Of a DNA stretch of 64,000 bases, positions 25,301 through 37,600 are shown in pieces (position 1 is the first letter of the stretch; each line of letters opens with the position of its first letter). The translations under genes and the position numbers were made by a program. The notes beneath the pieces were generated by a model. It saw only the letters and a program-made list of their open reading frames with translations, was not told the origin of the DNA and searched no databases. Origin of the DNA: Litomosoides sigmodontis (Eukaryota; Nematoda; Chromadorea; Rhabditida; Onchocercidae); the NCBI GenBank assembly GCA_963070105.1, contig OY718808.1, positions 5,991,738 to 6,055,737 of the forward strand, in the 5' to 3' direction.

Positions 25301-25913
25301 TTCCAGATACTTGCAACTATTCTCGTAAATGCTTCCAGTTGCCGTGAAACAAGCGGGCGTCGCGCTGTTGACTCGATTGGCTGCTGCCGTTGTTGTTGTA
25401 TACGGTGGTTGCGTATTGTGTAGTAAGTGCTTCTTGCATAAATTTTCATTGCTTTCGATTAAATTTGCCCATGAATTACGTCGTTTAATGGTAGATATCG
25501 GTACTGCAACACTTGATGATTCTGTGCTGCTAAATGTGACGCTGTCATCAGCGTTCGTTGAGGAACGGTAAGATGGTGGTGGACCTCCTGAAAAAAGAAT
25601 TCATGTTATTCTTTCACGACGTTATATTTGATCCTTATGACAGAAGAGTCGCGACGAATAGCAGTGATTATCTAAACTATGGTCATTGCAGAGAAAGAGA
25701 AGTAACTTGCAACTTGCAGCACTGGTCACTTTTCGAAAGAAAAAAAGCGTTCAAAAAAAGTACACGATATTATGCTCTTCAACGTTGGAACGAGTTGTGA
25801 AGAAATGTGAAATTACCTGGGAAAATAGCAGATGGGTTTCCAACGGGTCGAGGTTCAGCATCGAGTTGTTGAAAGTGGGTCTTCGGCTGCATAAATTTCT
25901 GAACAAACTTCAT
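19340..25913 (-). CDS. type II membrane protein with BRICHOS-like region and N/Q/S-rich tail
   Basis: Twelve exons on the minus strand: 25817-25913, 25202-25587, 24002-24196, 22912-23076, 22215-22497, 22005-22155, 21696-21848, 21388-21573, 20986-21136, 20641-20917, 20160-20315, 19340-19399. They encode about 750 residues. Order: a cytoplasmic N-terminus of about 200 residues with GGPPPSYRSS (a PPxY WW-domain ligand); one membrane helix (AFILLLSIITCCIIATILLL); an extracellular part with RFEILGN and NNYIAIYDFTV, then a Cys, spaced as in BRICHOS domains; a Cys-rich segment (MKCSDCYDFCLPELG; RRSCFYLFVPEWRSF); then a long Asn/Gln/Ser/Pro-rich tail ending DQGWITVG. BRICHOS domains act as intramolecular chaperones of secreted peptides. 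The BRICHOS call rests on spacing and the YDF motif only. The 22912/22497 junction is out of phase in my model, and the 20986 donor is weak. The gene itself is convincing because most splices agree. Confidence 0.6.
24505..24540. repeat. (GA)n microsatellite
   Basis: A run of about 12 GA units, slightly interrupted at its right end, within an intron of the minus-strand BRICHOS-like gene (CT on the transcribed sense). Confidence 0.85.
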
Positions 25914-27813
25914 GATACCGCAACATTATATGTGATGGCTGAGGAGAGGAGGGACATATGCGCACCCCTGCGCAGCTGTGTCACTTCTCAGAAAGGAACG
26001 ATAGATATTTGTTGCTGCTCCTGGTGTGAAGAGAAGGAAGAACCGGTTGCTTAGAGCTGTGCGGAGGATACTTCCATTGATGGTGGTGGTGGCGGTGATG
26101 GTGATAAGAGGGAAGGAAGTGGCAGAAGAGTGGAGGGACATGAAACGGTAGAAGACGAGGAAATGGAAAGAGTTATTAACTCGCAGGTGATGAGAATGAG
26201 AAGGAAGGTTTAAGAGCAGAATTTTCGAGAGGGTATTATAGAGCACGAGAGCGGAAGAACCACGGTTCCGCAGATCAGTATCACGTCCGGTCAAAGAATG
26301 ACCTTCCATGATTTGTCAGCGGCGTCTTCGTAATATCCCGGCTGCACTATCACACACTTTCTAGCATCCCACTGTTCCTTACCACTGAGTCCACATTACT
26401 GCGAGTGACCTCCGCTGGTCATTAGTAACTGAATGAGTGATACCTTACCACGTACTCTGCTCACCTCAGATGACCTTAACCAGCAATTTCTTGCCGATAA
26501 AAACAACGAAATAACTTTCATCCATTCCTTTATTACATTCCAATACCAACCACTGCCGCACTCATAAACAGTATTTCGGAGAAAATAGTGCTCACCACAA
26601 GGAAAGACAAATTTAAATGTAAGTTTATAAGAGAATGATCAGGTGGAAATTGACATAATAAAAAGGAGAACGTGTAACTTTTCCAATGTTTTCCTATGAA
26701 AGCAAGAAGCTTTTTTCTTCTTCAACTTACTCCTATATAAATCTCATATGACAGAAGTGAGAAACTGTAAAGACCGTAGTTTGGCCAATGACATTGGACA
26801 GTTAGTCCAATTTATATTAGACAGTGACCTGTTTCATCATTTCTGATAAGCACTGATGCATGAATCAAGAATTATAAATTATTAAAATTTGCAAAAGCTT
26901 GAAATAGACCAGTTAGAGATAGACATTTGAGTCATAGTTTCCTTGCTTCCATCTTTTTGCACACCCCTCCCCCCTCCTCTCCCACCTCCCCCAAATAACT
27001 ACGACATACGTCACCGATCTAACTTTAATCAACAACTACGGCATTATGCTGCCTACTACGACCAAAACCGAGAGATCGGAGAACTTTAATCGATCTCAAC
27101 GAGATCGAACAAACTGATTAAATGAAGTCGGACTAAATTCCATTTAAATGAACAACACCAAGCTGAACTCAACTTGAATTATCCATTTTTAAAAATGAAT
27201 TCTTAAAGATCGTAAAGTATATCGGTAAATGTAAAATGTAGCAGAGTGCTCTATGCCGACGACGAATCTGGGAGCTGTAAGACACATATAAGTAAACAAG
27301 TAAATAGAATGTAATTTCTAGTGAATATTTAATTTAACTAACACTACTTGGTTGGAAGTTTGCAGGATTTGTTAGCAGTCGAAATAATAAAATAATAGCA
27401 TTGAAAGCACAACATTCGTATTAGCAAAATGAAATAGTGAAGCCCATTTTGCTTGTTGTTGCAAGGGATGTGTCCCTCTTGATCACTCGGAGATCCATTA
27501 CGGACACCGACACTGATGGAGCCCTTCGTTGATCAGAATATCAACTGTGTCATAATGAAAGGGAATGAAAAAAGTTTTGCCAAAAGCTACTGACATATTT
27601 CAAAAGTTTAATTAGAGATTCGCCGCGTGCAAGCTAATCAGCAGCGTCCAGAGCTATTTCACCTTGTAATCCTTGATTTAATCATAGAAAGATTAAAAAA
27701 TCATGGAAGCCAAGTAGTATTACTGAATTTTTGCGATAAACGAAATTTCAGCTCCGTAGATGGCTTTTATGCTACAAGCAATTAAACTGAGAATTTCAAA
27801 TCCCTCTAAGATG

Positions 27814-27815
<2 letters not shown>
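25914..27815. other. upstream region of the minus-strand gene, no exon seen
   Basis: Begins with the presumed promoter and 5' UTR of the minus-strand type II membrane protein. There is a GATGGTGGTGGTGGCGGTGATGG low-complexity stretch near 26080 and a pyrimidine-rich C/T run near 26960-26995. Antisense and sense frames at 25926-26309 have no signal peptide or domain. Nothing coding is supported. Confidence 0.4.
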
Positions 27816-27901
<86 letters not shown>

Positions 27902-28187
27902 TGTTATTTGTTATTTGTTATTTGTTATTTGTTATTTGTTATTTGTTATTTGTTATTTGTTATTTGTTATTTGTTATTTGTTATTTGTTATTTGTTATTT
28001 GTTATTTGTTATTTGTTATTTGTTATTTGTTATTTGTTATTTGTTATTTGTTATTTGTTATTTGTTATTTGTTATTCGTTATTCGTTATTCGTTATTCGT
28101 TATTCGTTATTCGTTATTCGTTATTCGTTATTCGTTATTCGTTATTCGTTATTTGTTATTTGTTATTTGTTATTTGTTATTTGTTAT
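27816..28187. repeat. (TTA)n trinucleotide followed by TTTGTTA/TTCGTTA heptamer array
   Basis: 27816-27900 is an (ATT/TTA)n run of nearly 30 units. It passes directly into a pure heptamer array: about 25 copies of TTTGTTA to about 28073, then 11 consecutive copies of the variant TTCGTTA, then about five more TTTGTTA. Because 7 is not a multiple of 3, the plus strand stays open in several frames, which makes meaningless Tyr- and Leu/Phe/Val-rich open frames. It lies in a gap between genes. Confidence 0.97.
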
Positions 28188-29602
28188 TTTTTCTTCATCT
28201 GTGACCTGTCAAATTACAAAATTGGAAGGATTGTACAACGCCATCAAATTTATCTTTTAGTCTGATTCAATTGCAGAACACTGTGTAAACTGAGAGTATT
28301 TATCGTAACGAAGACAGTATGAGTTCGCAATTTCTGAAAATAAGACAGAAGAACTGGAGTGAGTGAAAATCGAAATGAAATCTAGTCGAGACCTGAATAA
28401 TAAAGTTGAAACTTGCTAAACTCATACTGTCTACTTACTAACAATAACTAAGTTCTGGCGCTTCGATCACATCACCGAATTGAATTTATGCTGTGAATTT
28501 AAAGAATAGGAAACCTTTCATTCGCTGCATCCCGATTATCACGGCTTATTCAACTGATAATTAAATTGATAGTTGCTTTTTCCATCCAACTCCGTGAAGT
28601 TTAGAGCAAGAAATCTGCCATGAACAGAATCATTCCTCGCTCCTCTGCTTTCTTGTGCATGGTACTATCATCCGTTTGCGCAAATGTACACCTTACCAGA
28701 ATGTTACGGATGAAAACAATTTTGTTACTTCACGCCTCATGGAAGAAGTAATTGCTCTCTTTCTTTTCTGAAGAGCTCTAACTCATTTAATGAGCGAAGT
28801 TAACAGCCTGGGTTAGTTTTTTCAATACGCCGATAGACCTTCCCTCGCAAAAAATGCCTCAAAGTGTCAGTGTTGTGTCCGAAACGGAATAGAAGCATCT
28901 GTAATAAGTCTGCAATTTGCGCCACTCTACCGCTCCACAGTAGCTCCAACGATGATAGTAAGTCGCAAAGTGTGGGTTTATGAGCTCTCGTAGCTTTGTG
29001 ACCATAGGTTTGTACTCGAGTTGCTTACAATTGAAGTGCTGGTTGATAAGAAAAGGGTTTTTCAGGTCAATATGATTTTCAGGTCAGTAATGGCCGGTTG
29101 GTTCGATAGAGTGTTGACGGCATATTTGGTCATTTGTGGATTGCGTTGTCTATTATGATAAGGCCAATTTGCTCCTATTTTTCGATTTAGCTTAACATCT
29201 TGTGATAATCGCTGGCCTTATTGGATTTCTTGCGCTCAATGTTAGCTTTTTTTTCACTTTTATCAAGTTTTATTAATATAGGCAATATGATGGAGCCTTC
29301 AAGTTTTATGTGAATAACAGTGTTAGCTGTCGTCATTGCTAAATATACAAATTTCAACCTCTTTTCTCTCATACCATTTCCGCCCCCTTGCGATCAATTT
29401 ATGATTTATTCCTTTTGCAGAAGTAATTGTCATATGGAAAAGTGGAAATTCTTTTTTGAGGGCAATTACCAGGAAAGTAATCATCAGAATTTAATTATTG
29501 GTTCATGTTATTAATTAGGAAGGTTGTAGTCAAGTTAGTTGAAGAATTGATGAATGATTGATTTCTCAATATTGCAATTACAGTGCAGTTATTCACAAAG
29601 AC
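28188..29602. other. intergenic, no gene seen
   Basis: About 1.4 kb between the heptamer array and the TAPT1 gene. No exon-like frame, RNA gene or dispersed repeat was recognised. The last few hundred bases should include the TAPT1 promoter and 5' UTR; a non-coding first exon ending near 29587 is possible. Confidence 0.4.
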
Positions 29603-32600
29603 ATGGACACGGGTTTTCGTACCGATGAAGGAGTCCGCTTTCGGAAAGTAAAAGAAAATGCTGTTATCGATGACGAGAGCAGCGAATTAGAGGGATCTGA
29701 TATTAGTGATCGATTCAAAGAGGAAGCGCAAGAAGGAAGCTCAGATACATCACCCTGTTCATGGGAAGAACAGGGTGATAAGGAATGTCTAGACGTGCCA
29801 AGTTTTCGGAACTACATATGGGGCGAGCTTACGAGGTTAGTTACAATTTGTTCTTTTGAAATAGATATAGACTTGAAACAGATTTAAAACACAAATAGCA
29901 GGAGAAACTTCAGGATTTAATTAGATTGAAAGTTGAAGCTTTTAATGTAAATCGCTGACATATAACATTAAACAACATTGTGAGTTGTAGGGGATATTCG
30001 CTTGATAACGATGAATTACGTTATACAGAAAAACAGAAGAAAATAAATGCGTTTTTGAGGATACCAATTGAATTAGAGAAATTCTTATTTTATGGCACAT
30101 TGCAGTGTCTGGAAGCTTTTTGCCACTTATCTACGTTTTTGCCAATTCGTTTACTGGTAAAACTTTTTTTTTTTTTTTTTTTTGAAGGATTTGTAAAGCA
30201 CAGTAGCATCTTCTACATCGAGCTCATTATGTGGTCTAACAGTAAACGAATTCAGCTGGCTGAATTATGAACAATGTTACATGTAAATTTTTAGGAATTG
30301 CATATGGAAATTATATTTTAATTTTGGAGAAGAGATTGGGATTAAAGATGAGTTCCAGAATATCGGTAGTATGAAATAAAAAATTCGATTTAAAATTAAG
30401 CGTTATAAGTTACAGATGGCTGTTGTTGGTTCGTTATTATGTTCAAGAAAATGGACCCCATCCAATACTTGTGATTTTTTGAAAGCTTTCATTGTAGCAC
30501 TTTGTTCGTGTCTTATGACTTTGATTGACACATCAGTAATGTATCACCAGGTTATATTTTCTCCTTTTGCGAATCTTTCTACAAAATAATTTTAAAGCTT
30601 TGAAATCATAGATATTGCCAGAACATTACATGATGCATTGCTTTTTACCTTTTTATGGGAAGCTTTTCAGGTTGGAAAAGAAGGAAAATAATAGCTTATG
30701 TAGTGTTTTTTTTAATACAACTATTTTACATTCAGATTTACATTCATTTACGTTACTATCCAGTTGACTGTTATTTATATCTTTTCAAGTTTGATGGATT
30801 TACATAGCAGTATACGAAGTAATTCGCGGATTTTTTTTCTAAGACATGTTTCAGGTTCGAGGACAAGGTGTTATCAAACTTTATATCTTCTACAATATGC
30901 TTGAAGTAGCCGACAAGTTGTTTAGCAGTTTTGGTCAGGTATGTGTTTTATTTCATTTTCAACTGATTTTTGCAGTAAATTACGTTAACACTAATTTTAA
31001 TGCTTATCCGAAGTTATGAATTGCAGGATATTTTTGATGCCTTGTTTTGGTCAAGTACACATTCCTCATCAAGTTATGTACGGATGTTCGTGCACCTATT
31101 TATTGCAGTCATATATACTTGGCTACATACAATACTGGTGTTACTACAGGTATGTTGAATATTATGCCCACTTCATGATTAGTGTCAATGAAAAATACGT
31201 TTTTAGAGAAATTTCAGGCTACAACTTTAAACGTTGCTTTCAATTCGCGTACGCAAGCATTACTTGCTATAATGATGTCCAATAATTTTGTTGAACTAAA
31301 AGGATCAGTCTTCAAAAAATTTGCCAAGGCAAATCTTTTTCAGATGTCATGCAGGTATTTTTTTGCAAGTTTTTAAATTATACATTTCAACTTTAAAATG
31401 AACCACGTAGCAAATTTCACGTTAAGTGGTTCATTTCGTTAAAGTAAATAAAAATATCTCTTTTAAATAGCGCTGTTCATTCTATTTGGCTATAAAAATA
31501 AATAAAATTTGATAGAAATGAAATCCAAGCCCTCTAGTTATTCATATAATATATTATAGTGTTTGGGCCTTTAAAGAAATGAAATTTACAGTGATGTGCG
31601 TGAACGCTTTCATATCTTTACTTTATTAGCAGTTGTGGTTGTGCGAAATATGATGGCAGTGAATTGGAAATTCGAGCATTTCATGGAAATGTTGCCAGAT
31701 CTTGTTTGCTTTATTCCTCTTAGTTTTATAATTTTGAAACTCAAAGATCATCATGTTCATGGCTTTGACATCGTTAAATCCATCATGCAGTGAAAACATA
31801 TTACTTCCGGAAAATTCATTGGACGCTTTTCTAGGCTTTGGTAACGATTGCTGAAATAATTGTTGATTGGTTAAAGCATGCTTTTATTACCAAGTTTAAC
31901 GAAATACCAGCAGAGGTATATCAAGGTATTCACTAGTGTAATTGTTGAGATTAACCAAATTTTTTGCTTCATAGTTCGGCTTTTAGAGTACGGTGGTCCT
32001 CTGTCTGCATGCTCCTTAACTTCTGATAACCATTAAGCAAAGTCGAAATATAAAGTTGAAAAAGTTAGAGTTAATCGAATTTAGAGTTAAAACTTGGGGA
32101 TTAGGGTTGTGAAAAGTATTTATTGAATATAGTTTTCAGATTTTACAATAACAATTGCCTTTGACGTCGTTCGAAGTCGCGGAGAGAAGGCCTTTTCGGA
32201 TTGTTCAGATCAGATATCAAGAAGAATGGGTTTTATACCTATTCCGCTAACAATTTTGCTGATACACGTTATTACTCAAACATTTGACTTCACCATTACA
32301 TCTGTGCAGTTTGTTTTTTGTGAGTTATTTCAGATTTTAGATTTTTCCAGCTTATTCTTTGTTAAATTTCATTAGTTTTGTGGATATATTTAAACTTCTT
32401 GAGAGAAGTTGAATTATCGTATTTGTTAGATTTTCGATTATTTTGGATGCGGATGTTCATTTTTAGTGCGTGCATTCTGTTTTTGAATCCCTTTTTTAAT
32501 AAATGGACCATTTTTTGCGGAATTGAACTGTTTAATTCACTCTGACTCAGCTTCCGCTCCGAAAAAAAATGAAGTTTTGAATATTCATCTAAATTTCATG

Positions 32601-33949
32601 CTGTTTAACATATATGCTTAAATGGAGTGTAGAACAATTGCAGGTTTAACGTGGCTGTTGTTATTAATAGTGAAAATATTAAACGGTATCGTTGTGCTTG
32701 GAAAAGCATGTGGACATGTGAAACATTACCGTGAACTTCAGGAAAAGGCGGAATGTGAATTTTTCAGAAAAAGAGTGCTGATGATGAAAAGTAAAAGTGC
32801 TCCGAATTCGCCACGAATAAGTTTAATTGATTTCAGTGGTGAGTTCTTTTCAATTCTACAACTACTAATTTTTTTTGCTCTCTTTGTGCTCTGTTTTGGG
32901 AAAGATTTCTTATGAGTTTTTTTGTATTTTTTCATATCGTATTTCTAGTTAATCATTTAGACTTTTCCAGATGTTCTTCATCAACCGACATCAAACAAAG
33001 GTTTTACTATATCAGATCTAATGTCCCACTGGGATGAATTAAACCGAAGTCTGGAAACTACGCCCACTCCGGAACCGCGAAGGACGAAATCGCTGGCTAT
33101 TTTCAAGTAATTACCAAGTCTTGTTGTAGAAGATTTAAGATAATTTTCTTCTGTGTATTAATAGTACCTTAGGACATTCACCATTCATTTTTCTAAAATT
33201 TTGTAGGAATTTGTTTCCTTGACTATGAAAAAAACTTTAAGCAAAAGCTTACGTTTTCAATGATTTTACTCTTAATGTATAATTTTAATGTAACTCAGCT
33301 GTAGTGAATTATAAAACTCATCGAAAATTCTTGTCAGCACAAGATGACGAAAAAAATAAGAGTGCTAAACCTCCAACTTAAGATGCTATATGAAACTACC
33401 TACTCCGGAACAGTGTCATCGTTATCTTTTTTTGTCATAAACAGTAAAAATTGTCCCTTCCTAATTAATAGGAATGTTTCAGTCAACATTCTCATTAATA
33501 TTCCGAATTTTTCCAATCTTACGACACATTTTTTTTTTCTATATCTCAATTCCCAGGTGATGATCAATCATGAACGTAACTTATTGATTTCTTAATCCCA
33601 CAGTCATCCGGTTATGTTTTGTGGGAACTAAATAATTGTTTGTACAGATTGTAGGCATCAGGCTAAAACTGGCTGTAAAATTTATTTTATCAGGAACAAA
33701 TCAAAGTTCCTCTAGTTATTTTGTAAACCGAATGCATCATTTTCTTATAGAGCTCGAAGAGATAATTCGCTGCCATCTCACACTATTAACGCTGAAAAGG
33801 ATGAAAAGGAAGATGCTTCAGAAATTGCAGATCAGGTAAGGAATACTCCGAGAAGGCGCACTAGAACCACCGAATGTGAAAGTCTTTCTGATGTTCAGGC
33901 ATATACAATGCTTGATAATGCAATAGAACCTATAGAGATACAATCATGA
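29603..33949 (+). CDS. TAPT1: TAPT1 family ER/ciliary-base multipass membrane protein
   Basis: Twelve exons join without a phase break: 29603-29835, 29991-30156, 30416-30550, 30855-30938, 31027-31149, 31218-31354, 31592-31703, 31835-31915, 32133-32319, 32644-32838, 32971-33106, 33751-33949. The product is about 595 residues; human TAPT1 is 567. An acidic N-terminus leads into Y-I-W-G-E-L-T-R-G-Y and the membrane core. The most conserved family stretches are visible: IKLYIFYNMLEVADKLFSSF, TTLNVAFNSRTQALLAIMMS, NNFVELKGSVFKKF, HAFITKFNEIPAE, RRMGFIPIPLTILLIHV and GIVVLGKAC. Human TAPT1 acts in ciliogenesis and collagen secretion and is linked to skeletal dysplasia. The C-terminal 100 residues are basic, Ser/Thr-rich and not conserved. 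The start is the first Met of the open exon; an upstream coding exon is possible. Confidence 0.94.
30165..30183. repeat. poly(T) tract
   Basis: A homopolymer T run of about 19 bp just inside TAPT1 intron 2, downstream of the 30156 donor. Confidence 0.85.
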
Positions 33950-34637
33950 CATATGGTTTTATTTATGAATGTATAATTTTTTGAATATGAATAGACATTT
34001 CTAAAACATCTTACTGGTGTTTTGATACTTTGCTTGACATAATTTCCTTAAAGCAAGAATCATTTTCTCAACGAGAGAATGTAGTGGAGTTTTGTTGTGC
34101 GTTGGTGTTTTCCATCTCAAAAATGTCACTTTCCGATTCAATTTTGTTTTAACTCATTTTTTCAGTATTCAGGTAGTTCAACTGTTTTGTTCTAACTTTA
34201 TTAACATTCCTAAACTGGCTTCCGACAACTGTGGAGTTACTTGTTACTGATTGTATTCTTATGTATTTTATTTTATAAACAATTTGAGAAAAAAAAGTTT
34301 GTCAAACAAAAATATAAGAATGAATAGGGATGTAATCTTGGGTTCACGCGTGCTAAGCGGAATCATTTATCCCTCACACAGCATGTGCTGTGAGGTACTA
34401 ATCATTTTTCATTTTTCCTTGTAATTTTATTTTTCGCACTTGTGGCAGCTGCATGTTTTGAATTTCCAGTTGTATCCTTTAGCGGTGATCCTTTTCAAAA
34501 CCACGTTAGCAAGCATGCCGCCCCTACATTCAACAATTTTTGCTCGAATGCTAACAATCTCCGGATATTTGGATGTTTTCAATTCTTATGTTTTATTCAA
34601 AATGGAGCAGTTTTGGTGATCATTTTTCATTTGGAAA
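33950..34637. other. convergent 3' spacer
   Basis: AT-rich interval between the TAPT1 stop (+) and the stop of the minus-strand basic protein. It most likely contains both 3' UTRs. A palindromic GCATGTGCTGTGAGG-like segment near 34380 is unremarkable. Confidence 0.4.
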
Positions 34638-37600
34638 TTAGAAATCGATATCAAGATTTGCTGTCTTGTCCAGTGGTATCACTTCCTTCAGTGCTTTTTT
34701 ATAAGCATTCACTTCAGTGTTATATGTTGGATAATAAACCCAACGAAGCTGAAATTGCTCCTTTGTACTACGTTGAAATTAAATGCTAATAGAGGTTTCG
34801 AAATTTGCCTCTGAAATTTTGTTAATAGCATCATCACATGTAAGAGAAAATAGCTTGTCGTACAATGTGCTTCCATAATTTTAGAATGAATTAGTTGGAA
34901 ATTAGAATATTTTGCAAATTCAGAAGTGACATTAAAAAGAAAAATATTTTTACCTTCAGAGATTTCCAAATTCCAATTTTGCTTCTTGTAAAACTACACT
35001 GTTTTCTTGTTGCTTTGGAATCACGTAAAAGAGCCGAGATGTCCTTCAATCATATAAATATGTAACTCGAAGTACTTGATGGTCAAACTTTCTATAGTCA
35101 GTTTTTTGCAGCACACTATCAGTAAAAATTTTCTGAAAAGCTGATGATAGAATTTTAATTACCTTGTAATATTTTTGGTCAGCCTCCGGCCACTGGTCGA
35201 ATCCTTCCGGTAGTGTTTCCCTCTTCTTACGTCGTTTGGAACCGGACGATTTAGTTCGTGACCGCTTTGTCTAGAAAATCTAACATCGGTGAAAAATATA
35301 AAGTATGTCGAATATCCGATTGGTTTTGTATTACGTGGTTTCTCATCGAAATGTAAAATCGCTTGTTCAATGACAAATTCTTTGACTTTAATTGTTAATT
35401 TTAAATTCCGTCACTATATCTCTGACAAATTTTAAATGCTTGCCGACTCGCTTTTCCTTTCGCCCGCTGCGGAAGGTTGTGTCGGCGATGACTGTTCGAC
35501 AGGTGTCGTACTTGCAGTTTCAGCTACCTAAACTGTCGTTTATCTTTAACCAATTCAAGATGAATGTACCTGACTGCTGATAACATTATGGACATAATTA
35601 TGAAGGAAAAAAAGAAGTTATGCCCTTTTTTGAGCGAAATTCGTGCCCACACATAGTTCGAATTAATTTAAGGCAGCTGACAAGAAACCTTTTCTGCCGC
35701 CATTTCAATTTCCGACCGAACAGCACAGTCGCAGTTATGTGAAATGAACTTAAATATAACTTTAAAATATTTAATATATTTTCACTCTGCCTTCCCCCCT
35801 CTCATTTCTTGACCTCATTCGTCAATTTCATTTCTTCCAATATGTTTATTCAAATGATGAGTTTCACGCTGCATGTGAAGAGTGATGTGAATCCAGAATA
35901 TTCGAGTTTTGAAGAAATGCCCGGTGTTATTCATTAAAGGAAATGACAGGGGAAAAAATAAGGCGTTGTAATCAGTTGGGCAAGGATTACTAAAAGTTCA
36001 GGGCATTTTTAATATTAAATAAAAAGATGAAATAACATCATTCAGTTGTCATAGCAATGAAGAATGCTTTAATTTCGAATCCATCGTGACGTTGCTTCTC
36101 TTCCACTCCGACCTCCCAGGATCAAATCCCAACTTGGCATTCGTTCCCCACAATCCTTTTGTGAAAATCTTAATTCCCTCTGAGTTTTCAGTGGTTTCAT
36201 ATGAATTCATATCTTATCATTATGTGGGCCGATGATCCTCCTTAAATTTTCGCTTGCTGTACAGTAACATTGATTTTTCCAAGTCTTAATTAATTTTGCC
36301 AGAAGATTTTTTCAGAATACCCTGCAGTGATTCCCATCGATCCAAAACCATCGTTTGAAGATAGTGGTATGGAAAGTCTGGATACAGCGGTACAGTCTTT
36401 TTTATTTATTGCGCGAACTCATGCAATTTCAGTTCTTGGATTTTTAAATTTGAATGAAATGCACTTGTTGTTTTACCGAAACTGAAATTTTATATTTTCT
36501 TTCTGTGTTGTTCACAATACTAAATTACGTTCTATCATTGGAAAAGAATGCGGGCTTAATGATGCAGGAATCAGCAGCGCTTATAAATGGACGTTTGAAA
36601 CCATTCTCGCAGAATTTAAAAAATGATATCGGAAAGATTCATAAATATGACATGACACTTCCAGATCTCACGAAGGACCTTTATCAACGTGAGAGGGAGG
36701 TGAGACTCATCCATGGCATTAAGTTCGTATTCAAATATTACTTCTCGTGTTGCAAGCGATTAGCAGCAAAATCTTGGCTTTCATATATCTAATTAATTAA
36801 CGGTCCTCTTTATGTAAATGATTATAATGAATTCACAGGCAAAAATGCTTTTCGAATTCTCTTCGTTCTAATGCAACTGCAATTCCTCAATTAAATAAAA
36901 TTTCACTCAACTTTATCTGTTCAGAAAGCAACCACGTGAGCCTAACATCAAAATTACTGCAAAGGCAAAGTGAGCTATGAAAATGGGCGATTCTAAGATA
37001 TTATAATTGTGATCTCATAAGGAATTCGAGCAGTATTATTCGTCAGTGTGATATTATGCTATTCAATGTAATGTTCTGCACAAATATTTTTCCTCAAATT
37101 TCAGTTATTAAAGGAGAAACTGCACAGAGTGATGACAAATGCCCGCATCTATAAGGTCGCAGCAACGCAAACTTCCCCATCTGCTGAAATGATACTGACC
37201 GATGACCGGAACTTCAAACCACCAATAAATGAACAAATCATAGATCTTCTAAACAGACAAGGTTCTCACCTGTCAATTGATCGCATTTCGGATCTCATTA
37301 TGCGAAAATTAGCAATTACAAAAACTGTTGAAGCAGACATGAAACTGTTTCGGAAAAATATGAAGAATGAGGAGCTTGCAGCAGTAAGTTTTAAAAATAG
37401 CAGTATCGTTGGTAATTTTAGGTGAATTATTTGGCACTTCCATATTTAAGATTCGAAAAATGAAGCAGACGCAGCGCAGACATTTGGAGAAAATAAGACA
37501 AAGTCATATGATGAGACTGAAAAGTGTTGAATGTCAAAACGATCTAAAAATAAAACAGCTGAAGAAGTACATAAGGCGAATGGAAGTAAGTGATTACCTT

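Noticed and set aside
27760..28265. Large open frames through the repeat
   Set aside because: They are produced by the TTA and TTTGTTA repeats alone and encode poly-Tyr and Leu/Phe/Val repeats with no flanking gene.
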